A stretch of 32,116 nucleotides of DNA. It comes from an uncultured Granulosicoccaceae bacterium. Its GTDB lineage: Bacteria > Pseudomonadota > Gammaproteobacteria > Granulosicoccales > Granulosicoccaceae. Of the stretch, positions 23,322-31,599 are shown piece by piece (the first letter of the stretch is position 1; every line of letters begins with the position of its first letter). Position numbers and translations under genes: made by a program. The notes under the pieces were generated by a model. It had not been told where the DNA came from and made no database searches. It was given only the letters and a program-made list of their open reading frames with translations. Location: positions 1 to 32,116 of the forward strand of contig CALISD010000065.1 of the NCBI GenBank assembly GCA_938041955.1, in the 5' to 3' direction.

Positions 23322-25298
23322 ATGACCAATAATACGTCCGACGCCATAAAGCTCTACGGCACAGACGAGTTTGTACAACCGATGCGTACACTAACGGCAG
23401 GCCCGCTCACCTGTCAGTTTGATCAGGGCGCGCTGCGCTTCATCAAAATATACAGCAAAGAGGCGATAAGAAATATTGCTTTTGTGGTACGAGACAAAGA
23501 CTGGGGTACCTACATGCCCGCACTAAGCAATGTGCTCATCGATCAGCAAAGCGACGCATTTACTGTTTCCTTCGATGCCGTATGTAATGACGAACTGCAG
23601 GAGATTCGCTATAAAGCGAAAATCATCGGTAGCGCTGATGGTTCTTTGTCCTTTACTGGTGATTACACCGCTGTCACAGAGTTTATAACTAATCGCACAG
23701 GGTTTGTGGTTTTGCACCCTTTAGCAGGTGTTGCGGGGCATTCTGTTACGGTTACCCGTCCAAACGGTGCTATTGAACAAGCTGAATTTCCAGAGCTTGT
23801 TGACCCGATACAACCCATCAAAAATATCAGAGCGCTGACTCACGAAGTGCTTCCTGGTGTGAGTGTCTGTTGCCACATGACTGGCGATACCTATGAAATG
23901 GAAGATCAACGTCAGTGGAACGATGCATCTTATAAAACCTATGTGCGGCCACTAGCGCAGCCATGGCCTTATACCGTGGCAGCGTCAGAGTCACATCAGC
24001 AGTCTGTAAAACTGACCCTTTTGGAAAACACTGAGCTGATTGAAAGTTCAGCACTAAGTAAAGATTCCAGGCCTGGCGTTGTAACCGTAAGAAAATCTGA
24101 CAATCCTGAACGCATGCCGTCTATCGGGCTGGGTCTGGAGCCGCAACATTTAGCAGGTGCAGCTGCCTGCCAACACCTGATAAGAAAGTTAGCGCCCCGG
24201 CAACTGGTCGTATGGCATGAATCAGCAAGACACAACACAGAGCACCTCAGGCAAGCTGCCAGTCTGGGGCAGGGCATGCAGATAGAATTCGAACTACAAG
24301 CAGTGATTCCTGATAACGATTATAAGTCAGAGATAAACGAGCTGGCCAATCAGTGCCGTGATGCAGGCCTGACAGTGAGTGCTATCAACGTTGCGCCGGC
24401 TATGTATCTGAAGTCCATCATGCCTGGGCCATCTTGGCCTGACGTGACTGACCTTGCTCACATCTATGCAGAGGTTCGTAAGCGATTCCCGGGAGTTAAA
24501 GTAGGAGGGGGTATGCTGTCATTTTTTACGGAGCTTAACCGGCATCGCCCGCCTGCCGAACAGCTGGATTACATATCACATGCCAGCAATACCATTACAC
24601 ACGCCAGTGATGATATTTCGGTGACAGAAAATCTTGAAGCAATCCCCTATATTGTGAAAACCTGTTGTGCGTTTGCAAACGGTAAACCGTATCACGTAGG
24701 GCCAAGCTCTATTGCCATGCGTTTTAATCCTTATGGTTCGAAAGTCATGGATAACACCGGTAATAAACGAATCGCCATGGCACGTATGGATCCACGTCAA
24801 CGCGGCCTTGTGAATAGCGCCTGGACGACTGGCTATATTGCACATATGGTTCGCGGCGGGATCAGTTGCATTAACCTGCATGCGCCCACTGGTGAATTCG
24901 GGATATTCAACTACCAGGAAGAATGGCCCAGGCCCGGGTTTGATGATTCGTCAAAACAGGTGTTTCCCGTTTATCACGTCATAGCAGGGTTCGCACAAGC
25001 GACAGGTAAGCCACAACTGCTTACGCAGTCAACAATGAGTCGTGAGATTGAAGCAGTTGCTTATGAAGACGAAGGCAAGTGGGTCGTTTGGATGGTTAAT
25101 CTTACCTGTGATTCACATATGGTCCAGCTGTCAGGTCTGAATAACCGTGAGGCAAAAGTAGCAACGTTGTCGGTGGATACATTTGATCACTGCACGGCTA
25201 AAAGTGATGGGTTTGAACAGACAACGGTTGAGGTTAATTTAGAGGAAGTTGAACTCGGCCCGTACAGCGTGGTTAAAATTACTACACAGGCATCATAA
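23322..25298 (+). CDS. apnL: D-apionolactonase
   Basis: This 658-residue protein hydrolyses D-apionolactone to D-apionate, the step between ApsD and ApnO. The start is the ATG at 23322 (MTNNTSDAIKLYGTDE). The frame is open for 77 more codons upstream, but that part overlaps apsD and is a shadow. Features consistent with the ApnL family are RTGFVVLHPLAGVAG near residue 125, GDTYEMEDQRQWNDASYKTY near 188 and the following VRPLAQPWPYT. The C-terminal half resembles a TIM barrel (VGGGMLSFFTELNRHRP near 394, then PYHVGPSSIAMRFNPYG near 456) with a C-terminal beta domain. No signal peptide is present, so it is cytoplasmic. It faces apsD across a divergent promoter region. The sequence is long and single-family, with no frame damage. 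Confidence 0.85.
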   Translation: MTNNTSDAIKLYGTDEFVQPMRTLTAGPLTCQFDQGALRFIKIYSKEAIRNIAFVVRDKDWGTYMPALSNVLIDQQSDAFTVSFDAVCNDELQEIRYKAKIIGSADGSLSFTGDYTAVTEFITNRTGFVVLHPLAGVAGHSVTVTRPNGAIEQAEFPELVDPIQPIKNIRALTHEVLPGVSVCCHMTGDTYEMEDQRQWNDASYKTYVRPLAQPWPYTVAASESHQQSVKLTLLENTELIESSALSKDSRPGVVTVRKSDNPERMPSIGLGLEPQHLAGAAACQHLIRKLAPRQLVVWHESARHNTEHLRQAASLGQGMQIEFELQAVIPDNDYKSEINELANQCRDAGLTVSAINVAPAMYLKSIMPGPSWPDVTDLAHIYAEVRKRFPGVKVGGGMLSFFTELNRHRPPAEQLDYISHASNTITHASDDISVTENLEAIPYIVKTCCAFANGKPYHVGPSSIAMRFNPYGSKVMDNTGNKRIAMARMDPRQRGLVNSAWTTGYIAHMVRGGISCINLHAPTGEFGIFNYQEEWPRPGFDDSSKQVFPVYHVIAGFAQATGKPQLLTQSTMSREIEAVAYEDEGKWVVWMVNLTCDSHMVQLSGLNNREAKVATLSVDTFDHCTAKSDGFEQTTVEVNLEEVELGPYSVVKITTQAS

Positions 25299-25561
25299 AT
25301 TTTCTATGAAGCTGAGCCTCAAGCATGATCACTGCTGTCAGTGAGAAGTCGATCGGCAGTGACATTCCTGCCGATGTTTCAAGTGCTTGTACCCGAAGAT
25401 TTAAGTAACCTGATTACAGGCACAGTCGTCTGTTTCCACTTTCTGAGAAAGGACGTTTCATTTCTGAAGTTATAGCGTCTTCGTACACCTGGCACTAGAG
25501 CAACAGCGTTTGTGGATCGTTGTGATCTATAAAGCTAAAGTTCTATTTGGCTGTTTGTTTT

Positions 25562-26473
25562 CTAAAACAGTCCAATGCCACTAAAGTAGGTGTTTAGTCG
25601 GCGCAATAACTCTGCTATTTCGGGTCGATCTCGGCCGTGCTTTGTTGTCCAAAGACCAACGTTTCTGGCGTCTAATGCAATTTCAAGATCTACCGGCGCT
25701 ATCTTGAAGCGCTCCTGAAAGACACCTAATTGACGAAAAGGCAAAACACAGCAAGCATTGGACTTTTCCAGCATGCGGAAAATCATGTTCACATCGCCGG
25801 TGTGTTCGATAGCCGGATTCACGTCTTGCAGGCCAAGTAAATCCAGTGTTTCACGCGTGGTGCCAAACAGGCCTGAGGTTTCGCCGATCGAGATCCAATG
25901 GTGTTGTGAAAGTGCTTGAGCCGCTACACCGGTTTTTCCCGCCAGAGGATCATCCTTTCCAACAAATACTGACAAACGATCTTGAAAGAGTACTTGACGA
26001 TGAAGAGTTTCTTCATTGAGGTTTAGTTCATAGGGAATGATTGCGACATCGAGGAGATCATTGTTCAGTCTATTAACAAGCTTTGCGGCAGTTTCGCAAA
26101 CGACTTTGAAACCAAAGGCGGGGCGGTCAATGAGCGATTGTGCGAAAAAATCACCCATGATAGTGGCCGCCAGCATCGGCCCGACACCAATTCTGATTTC
26201 ACCGGACAGGCCGTGTTTCCACTGTTGAATGGCTGTTCGCGCTCGATCTGAACTGACCAGGATTTCGCGACCCTCTTCAGCCAATTGTTGACCGATCTCT
26301 GTTGCGGTGACTCCGTATCTTCCGCGACGCAGTACCGCACCGCCGATTCGGTCTTCGATGATTTTCACGGTTCGAGACAGTGTTGGCTGGGTGACATTTA
26401 ATTTTTGAGCAGCTTTGGTGACCGAGCCGAGTTCGACAATGACCGCCAATTGAGTCAGGTATTTCGCATCCAT
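25562..26473 (-). CDS. LysR-family transcriptional regulator (third)
   Basis: This 303-residue protein begins with the LTTR helix-turn-helix (VTKAAQKLNVTQPTLSRTVK at residues 19-38, then VLRRGRYGVTAT) and continues with an effector domain (GEIRIGVGPMLAATIMG near 95). It differs from the other two LysR proteins in style, being closer to the CysL/GltC type. It is divergent from the RNase Z-like gene that opens the O-demethylase operon, with only 61 bases between the starts and a perfect palindrome in the gap. It is therefore the natural regulator of that operon and probably of itself. Confidence 0.9.
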   Translation of the reverse strand: MDAKYLTQLAVIVELGSVTKAAQKLNVTQPTLSRTVKIIEDRIGGAVLRRGRYGVTATEIGQQLAEEGREILVSSDRARTAIQQWKHGLSGEIRIGVGPMLAATIMGDFFAQSLIDRPAFGFKVVCETAAKLVNRLNNDLLDVAIIPYELNLNEETLHRQVLFQDRLSVFVGKDDPLAGKTGVAAQALSQHHWISIGETSGLFGTTRETLDLLGLQDVNPAIEHTGDVNMIFRMLEKSNACCVLPFRQLGVFQERFKIAPVDLEIALDARNVGLWTTKHGRDRPEIAELLRRLNTYFSGIGLF

Positions 26474-26478
26474 TAGAT

Positions 26479-26493
26479 ATAGATTAAATCTAT
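26479..26493. promoter_or_regulatory. Perfect palindromic LysR box
   Basis: ATAGATTAAATCTAT has perfect 7-bp arms around one base and exactly fits T-N11-A. It starts 6 bp before the LysR ATG (minus) and lies 42 bp before the RNase Z-like ATG (plus). The arms ATAG...CTAT match those at 5480-5494. It is the best operator candidate in the window. Confidence 0.65.
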
Positions 26494-26534
26494 GTCAACT
26501 GCTGATATGAGAATTTTACATATTCTTGGAACTG

Positions 26535-27506
26535 ATGCAAGCTGTAGTGAAAGAAGGGGAAAGGCCCATAGCTACTAACGACTCTGTTCTGAAGGTGACT
26601 CTGCTTGGCACTGGTATACCTAATCCTGATATCAATGCATTTGGCACCTCTACGCTGATCGAAGCCGGTTCACAGCGTGTGATGATTGACTGCGGTCGCG
26701 GTACGGTCATCCGTATGGCTCAGATGGGATTTCCTCTCGGCTATATTGATACCGTGATCCTGTCGCACTACCACTCTGATCATTACTCCGGACTCTTTGA
26801 CTTATTGATGACCGGAACTATTCAGCAACCTTTTTCTCATCGTGGTGGTCCGCTGCACGTGTTTGGTCCTCCAGGCGTGGACGACATAGCGGAGGGTGCC
26901 TGGCTGGCCACACGACCGGATCGCGAGATAAGAGTTGCCGACAGCGAGATCGACCCGGAACACATGCGGATAATTCCTCATGTGTATACAGAGGAGGGGG
27001 TCGTTTTCGAGCGCGATGGATTAAAAATTATTGCCATCGATGTTGATCACGGTGAGTTCATTAAACCCGCGTACGCGTTCCGGGTTGAATATGCGGGTCA
27101 TGTGTTTGTTCACAGTCACGATACTCGCTACAACGAAAACCTGATTGAGCAGGCACAGGGAGCAGATGTCTTTGTGCATGAAGTGGCGGCGGCCAAACCC
27201 TCCACATTGGCAAATTACCCAAGAGTTAAAGTTGCCATAGATCATCATGCTTCACCCACTGATGTCGGCCGCGTGTTTGCTCAAACAAAACCTAAACTGG
27301 CTATGTTAACGCATGTGGTTTTGCTTCCCCCTGATCCAATGCCAATCAGCGAGGTGACATCAGGGATAGCAGCGGAGTACGGAGGAACGGTGCTGGTAGC
27401 TGAGGACCTGATGAGTATAGAGATTGGTCGCAACATCTCCGTCATTCCATATCATCATGGTGGCCGTGGCCATAGCATTATTGATCGATCGTATACAGAA
27501 ACATAA
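26535..27506 (+). CDS. RNase Z-like metallo-beta-lactamase-fold hydrolase
   Basis: This 323-residue protein is of the ribonuclease Z-like branch of the MBL fold. It shows LKVTLLGTGIPNPDINAFGT near the start and VILSHYHSDHYSGL near residue 75, the full HxHxDH motif. It continues with IIAIDVDHGEFIKPAYAF near 163, VFVHSHDTRYNENL near 184 with the bridging aspartate, and LTHVVLLPPDP near 256. True tRNA-processing RNase Z carries an exosite arm that I do not see, so a small-molecule hydrolase (ester, lactone, thioester) is more likely. A TTG three codons upstream (26526) is an alternative start. The gene leads a run with the LigM-like demethylase 21 bp downstream, so it probably acts on a compound of the same pathway. 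Confidence 0.8.
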   Translation: MQAVVKEGERPIATNDSVLKVTLLGTGIPNPDINAFGTSTLIEAGSQRVMIDCGRGTVIRMAQMGFPLGYIDTVILSHYHSDHYSGLFDLLMTGTIQQPFSHRGGPLHVFGPPGVDDIAEGAWLATRPDREIRVADSEIDPEHMRIIPHVYTEEGVVFERDGLKIIAIDVDHGEFIKPAYAFRVEYAGHVFVHSHDTRYNENLIEQAQGADVFVHEVAAAKPSTLANYPRVKVAIDHHASPTDVGRVFAQTKPKLAMLTHVVLLPPDPMPISEVTSGIAAEYGGTVLVAEDLMSIEIGRNISVIPYHHGGRGHSIIDRSYTET

Positions 27507-27527
27507 CCCATATAAAGCGAAAACAAA

Positions 27528-28886
27528 ATGCCCGAGTACAGCAGCTTAGAAGACAAACTCAATTCAAATGGCGGTGTGCTGTCGATGATGCGATCGTCAA
27601 GTCTCGGCTCGGTTATATTCCCTGGTATACCTCCTGAATTTACCAACTGGCGCGACGAGCAACGCGCCTGGAAAGAGTCAGTGGTGCTGTTTGAACAATC
27701 CTTTCATATGACCGAGCTGCATATAAAAGGTGCGGATGCAAAAGCTTTTGTTTCAGCTTTCGCGACCAACAAATTCAGTGACCTGACGCCGATGCGCGCG
27801 AAACAAATGGTGATGGTTGATTCCACCGGACATTTGATTTCAGATTGTATTGTGTTTTGCGAAGCGGATGAATTCCTGCGTGTTGTTGGACCGCCAACGG
27901 CAAGTAACTGGTTGCAATACAACGCAAGCAAATCCAAGTTAAATATTGAAGTCTCACGCAATGAAAACATGATTGTGCCAAGGGAGAGTCGCGATGTATT
28001 CCGTTTTCAATTGCAAGGACCCAACGCGTTGCCGCTACTGCAGGAAATTGTTGAAGGCACACTGCCAGACATTAAGTTTTTTCATATCGGTGAATTTAAG
28101 ATCGCAGGCCATACCGTTCGGGCCTTGCGCCACGGTATGGCGGGGCGGCCGGGTTTCGAGATTTATGGGCCATGGGACTCTCAGCATGCGGTTCGAGCAC
28201 GAGTTGAGGAGGCAGGAGTTGCCTTTGATCTTCGTAAAGCGGGTTCAATAACGTATCCCACCGCGGCACAGGAATCCGGCTGGATGCCAAGGCCGTTTCC
28301 AGCAATATTCCAAAGCCCGGAAATGAACAGCTTTCGCGAATGGCTTCCAGCACAGTCGTTTGAAGGAGTGAGCTCTCTGGGTGGTAGTTTCGTATCCGAC
28401 ACTATTGCCGATTATCAGGTTGAACCATTCGAACTGGGCTACGGCCCGTTAGTACAATTTGATCATGATTTTCTGGGTCGGGAGGCTCTTGAGAAGCGTG
28501 GCGAGAAACGACGCACCAAGGTCACACTAGAGTGGAATAACGACGATGTTTTTCGAGTCATGAGGCAGTCCATTGGCAATGAAGGACCCCGTACCAAATT
28601 TATCGCACTTCCTGTTCCTATGTATGCCACTTTTGAATACGATCAAGTACTACTGAATGACACGCCTATCGGCATATCGCAGTGGAGTTGCTACTCATCG
28701 AATGCAGGAGCAGTTCTTTCAACTGCACTTATTGATAATGAACACGCGGTGATGGGGCAGGAAGTTACGCTATTGTGGGGTGAGCCTGATTCGCAACGCA
28801 GAACAGTGGAAGTGCACGAAGTTGTCGGCATTCGTGCAAAGATCGCACCGGTACCCTATTTTGAAAAGACGATAAAAAAGGACTAA
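27528..28886 (+). CDS. LigM/DesA-type tetrahydrofolate-dependent O-demethylase
   Basis: This 452-residue protein belongs to the GcvT (aminomethyltransferase) superfamily and aligns with LigM, the vanillate/3-O-methylgallate O-demethylase, throughout. Examples are PEFTNWRDEQRAWKESVV at 36-53, TLRHGMAG-like ALRHGMAGRPGFEIYGP at 199-215, ESGWMPRPFPAIF at 249-261 and GGSFVSDTIADY at 285-296. LigM-type enzymes pass a methyl group from an aromatic methoxy to tetrahydrofolate. By my recall of LigM, the catalytic tyrosine (Y247) aligns with Y243 here and H60 is conserved. LigM R122, which binds the substrate carboxylate, aligns with a proline (P122), and LigM Y31 with F31. The substrate is therefore probably not vanillate. 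DmdA (DMSP demethylase) is a shorter relative and fits less well. Confidence 0.85.
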   Translation: MPEYSSLEDKLNSNGGVLSMMRSSSLGSVIFPGIPPEFTNWRDEQRAWKESVVLFEQSFHMTELHIKGADAKAFVSAFATNKFSDLTPMRAKQMVMVDSTGHLISDCIVFCEADEFLRVVGPPTASNWLQYNASKSKLNIEVSRNENMIVPRESRDVFRFQLQGPNALPLLQEIVEGTLPDIKFFHIGEFKIAGHTVRALRHGMAGRPGFEIYGPWDSQHAVRARVEEAGVAFDLRKAGSITYPTAAQESGWMPRPFPAIFQSPEMNSFREWLPAQSFEGVSSLGGSFVSDTIADYQVEPFELGYGPLVQFDHDFLGREALEKRGEKRRTKVTLEWNNDDVFRVMRQSIGNEGPRTKFIALPVPMYATFEYDQVLLNDTPIGISQWSCYSSNAGAVLSTALIDNEHAVMGQEVTLLWGEPDSQRRTVEVHEVVGIRAKIAPVPYFEKTIKKD

Positions 28887-28960
28887 GTACTGAAATTGAG
28901 AGACTCTTGGTGAACTTAAAGAGTAAACCGAAGCACTTACATTTTATTGGAGAAAATTTG

Positions 28961-29998
28961 ATGAAATCGACCATTGCATTCAGCCTCGCAGCCATGCTGT
29001 TCGGTACCGTGCAGGCAGCAGAAAACCTGACCGCAGAAACTGGCCCTCCGGGTGGATCCATACATTTGGCGCTGCTACATCTGGCAGAAGTTGCAGCTGA
29101 AAAAGATATTGCCGACATTCAAGTTGCTGCGAGTCAAACGTTGACTAACTCTGTACAAAACGTAGCGGAAGGTAAAACGGATATAGCGGGCGCGCCTTAC
29201 ATACTGCCGTTCCTTCTGTCTGCGGGCAGGGGGCCCTACTCTAAACTCGGTGCCGAAAAAGGTGCTGAACTAGCGGGTAACCTTCGGGCTCTCTATCCTT
29301 ACACAATCGGTGTGTTTGCACTCTATGCTTATGACTCCAAGGGGTTGAAAGGTTGGGACGATCTTGCAGGAAAAGACATCTACAACGGTCCGCCCCGCGG
29401 TGCTGCCCTGAGTAATGCACGTTCGATCATTCAGTTAGCGACAGGCTTAAAAGACGGTCCTGACTATCAAGGAGTGCAAGTAAATTGGGGGCAGGCGGTT
29501 AAGACTATTTCAGATGGCTCTGCAGACGCTATAGTACTTCCCGTATTGTTTCCGGACAATCGCATAACGCAAGCTCTGGCCTCCGGCAATATCACCGTGT
29601 GGTCAACACCCAAAGACAAGTTTGAATCAGAGTCGTTTCAAAAGTATTTAAATGCGCCTGGCTCTGCCCCTTTCACAATACCTGCCGCTGAAACCAAGTT
29701 GGGGGAGGGAGTTACAGTAATTAGTGAGGACGACACATTCAGAGGGCTTGCGACGATTGGTGGTGACGTGGTCAATAAAAGCATGTCGTTTGATATCGCC
29801 AAAGCGCTCACCAAGGCGCACATCGACACGCTTGATCGACTCAAAATCAAAGCGCCTTTCGCAAGGCAGGCCGGCTACGGCATCGTTGATGTAGTGTCAT
29901 CAGGTATGTGTGGAGCAAACCCGCTTAAATATCACTCAGGTGCAGTTGCAGCCTGGGAAGAAGCGGGATTTGCCATTGACGATTGCGCAAAGCCGTAG
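28961..29998 (+). CDS. TAXI-family TRAP transporter solute-binding protein
   Basis: This 345-residue periplasmic protein has a signal peptide (STIAFSLAAMLFGTVQA, cleavage before AENLT). It shows the TAXI start TAETGPPGGSIHLALLHLAE and a two-lobe plan. Supporting motifs are LYPYTIGVFALYAYD near residue 110, LAGKDIYNGPPRGAALSNAR near 133 and SDGSADAIVLPV near 186. TAXI proteins deliver organic acids and aromatic compounds to DctQ/M-type membrane permeases. A good GGAG precedes the ATG at 28961, so the 18 earlier in-frame codons are not used. No membrane component of the transporter is in the window, so the binding protein may serve a remote permease. It lies 74 bp after the demethylase gene and probably imports the operon's substrate. 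Confidence 0.8.
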   Translation: MKSTIAFSLAAMLFGTVQAAENLTAETGPPGGSIHLALLHLAEVAAEKDIADIQVAASQTLTNSVQNVAEGKTDIAGAPYILPFLLSAGRGPYSKLGAEKGAELAGNLRALYPYTIGVFALYAYDSKGLKGWDDLAGKDIYNGPPRGAALSNARSIIQLATGLKDGPDYQGVQVNWGQAVKTISDGSADAIVLPVLFPDNRITQALASGNITVWSTPKDKFESESFQKYLNAPGSAPFTIPAAETKLGEGVTVISEDDTFRGLATIGGDVVNKSMSFDIAKALTKAHIDTLDRLKIKAPFARQAGYGIVDVVSSGMCGANPLKYHSGAVAAWEEAGFAIDDCAKP

Positions 29999-30082
29999 AT
30001 GCTACGCTGATTTATTGATGTGTATTTTTTTCCGCTTAATCAAGTACTGCCGACGACTAAGAATCTGACTGAGAACATACTG

Positions 30083-31024
30083 ATGAACGACGAACCACAC
30101 GCTGGCGGGCCAACCACCCTACCGAAAAAAGTCCGTGAAATTCAGACCAATCACTTCGACTCTACCATTTGGAATGATTTCAAGTTCCGTGACGACGACG
30201 TTATTGTTGCTACCTATGGAAAATCCGGCACCACCTGGACACAGCAGATCATTGCTCAATTGTTGATGGGACCCGATGCCGAACTTGAAACCGGAATCAT
30301 TTCTCCATGGTTAGACCTGAGAGTGCCACCCAAGGAGGTTAAGCTTGCAGAGGTGGAGGCACAACAGCATCGTCGTTTCGTAAAGACACACCTGCCGACT
30401 GATGCGCTGGTATTTTCAGAGACGGCAAAGTACGTCTACGTTGGGCGTGATGGTAGAGACATCGCCTGGAGTCTATTCAACCATCACCTTAAGGGGAACG
30501 ATTTCTGGTATAGCGCATTGAACGATACGCCCGGCCTGGTGGGCCCTGAGTTTCCCCGTATAGAAGAAGGTACAGACGCCCACACTTACTACACCACATG
30601 GTTTGAAAATGATGGGTATCCGTTTTGGCCTTTCTGGGAGAACATCAGGACGTGGTGGGCGATACGTGACCTCGATAATGTAATGATGATTCACTTTGCA
30701 GATATGAAGGTTGATCTTGAAGGTGAGACGCGCCGCATTGCGAAGTTTCTTGATGTAGAACATGCTGAAGAAGCTTGGCCGCAGTTAACTGAATACTGTA
30801 CCTTCGACTGGATGAAGCGTCACGGTGAACTCACCGCGCCGCTTGGTGGTGCGCTTTGGGATGGCGGGTCTGATAGCTTTTTACATAAAGGCATAAACCG
30901 TCGCTGGGCAGATACATTGAGTACTGCTGAAATTGAACTTTACAATGCACGCGCAGTTAAAGAGCTTGGTGAGGAATGTGCCACCTGGCTCGCCAATGGC
31001 AGCCTTGGCCAAGACGAAAGCTGA
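30083..31024 (+). CDS. PAPS-dependent sulfotransferase
   Basis: This 313-residue protein resembles cytosolic SULT-type sulfotransferases. The 5'-phosphosulfate loop TYGKSGTTWTQQI lies at 44-56, the catalytic-histidine segment RRFVKTHLPTDAL near residue 100, the 3'-phosphate site YVYVGRDGRDIAWSLFNH near 117 and the C-terminal cap KGINRRWADTL near 270. It transfers sulfate from PAPS to a hydroxyl. A 21-residue longer frame upstream exists, but the conserved N-terminus begins at MNDEPHAGG. Sulfation in a catabolic operon is unexpected; it may detoxify a phenolic or tag a product for export. It is 84 bp after the TAXI gene and 23 bp before the flavin reductase gene. Confidence 0.85.
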   Translation: MNDEPHAGGPTTLPKKVREIQTNHFDSTIWNDFKFRDDDVIVATYGKSGTTWTQQIIAQLLMGPDAELETGIISPWLDLRVPPKEVKLAEVEAQQHRRFVKTHLPTDALVFSETAKYVYVGRDGRDIAWSLFNHHLKGNDFWYSALNDTPGLVGPEFPRIEEGTDAHTYYTTWFENDGYPFWPFWENIRTWWAIRDLDNVMMIHFADMKVDLEGETRRIAKFLDVEHAEEAWPQLTEYCTFDWMKRHGELTAPLGGALWDGGSDSFLHKGINRRWADTLSTAEIELYNARAVKELGEECATWLANGSLGQDES

Positions 31025-31047
31025 TCACAACCAAACTGGAATATAAA

Positions 31048-31599
31048 ATGACAACTCCTAACAAAATCCTTGCCTTTGCTGCAAGTAATAGCAGCACTTC
31101 GATCAACAAGATGTTGGTAACTCATGCTGCTGAGGTGCTTAAAGACGAGATTATTCCAGCGGCAAACGTCACTATTCTGGATCTAAATGATTTCGAAATG
31201 CCGATATTCAGTGTTGATCGTGAACAAGCGACTGGTATCCCGGAACACGCACAGGCCTTTTTCAAGGCAATTGGTGATTCTGACGTTCTGTTGATTTCGT
31301 ATGCAGAACACAATGGCTCCTATTCTTCGGCGTATAAAAATATTTTTGATTGGTGTTCACGTATTAACGCTGAGGTTTTTCAAGGTAAAGCTATGGTAAT
31401 TATGTCTACCTCTCCCGGTCCGTATGGCGCTTCTAATGTGCTAAAGACAGCTAACGATTCAGCGGGGTTCTTTGCTGCAGATATACGTGGAAGTATTTCC
31501 GTGCCGAATTTTAATGATACCTTTGATGCGGAGAAAGGGCGCTTGATGGATACCGATTTGGCTGCTGAGCTTAGAGCACAGCTTGCTAAGCTTTTGTAG
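31048..31599 (+). CDS. NADPH-dependent FMN reductase-like flavoprotein
   Basis: This 183-residue flavodoxin-fold protein has ILAFAASNSSTSINKML at 7-23 (FMN phosphate loop) and the motif ISYAEHNGSYSSAYKNIFDW near 83, where the family consensus is P-E-Y-N-G-S-x-P-x-x-L-K-N-x-I-D-W. It is followed by KAMVIMSTSPGPYGASNVL near 115. It would reduce FMN or a quinone/aromatic with NAD(P)H. The alanine and histidine in AEHNGS, in place of PEYNGS, are uncommon. It is the last gene of the demethylase operon, and a longer start at 30976 overlaps the sulfotransferase end and is rejected. A role next to aromatic O-demethylation is inferred from context only. Confidence 0.75.
   Translation: MTTPNKILAFAASNSSTSINKMLVTHAAEVLKDEIIPAANVTILDLNDFEMPIFSVDREQATGIPEHAQAFFKAIGDSDVLLISYAEHNGSYSSAYKNIFDWCSRINAEVFQGKAMVIMSTSPGPYGASNVLKTANDSAGFFAADIRGSISVPNFNDTFDAEKGRLMDTDLAAELRAQLAKLL

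Noticed and set aside
25305..25370. TCACTGC...GCAGTGA hairpin after apnL
   Set aside because: 7-bp arms with a 20-nt loop and no T-run; not a convincing terminator.
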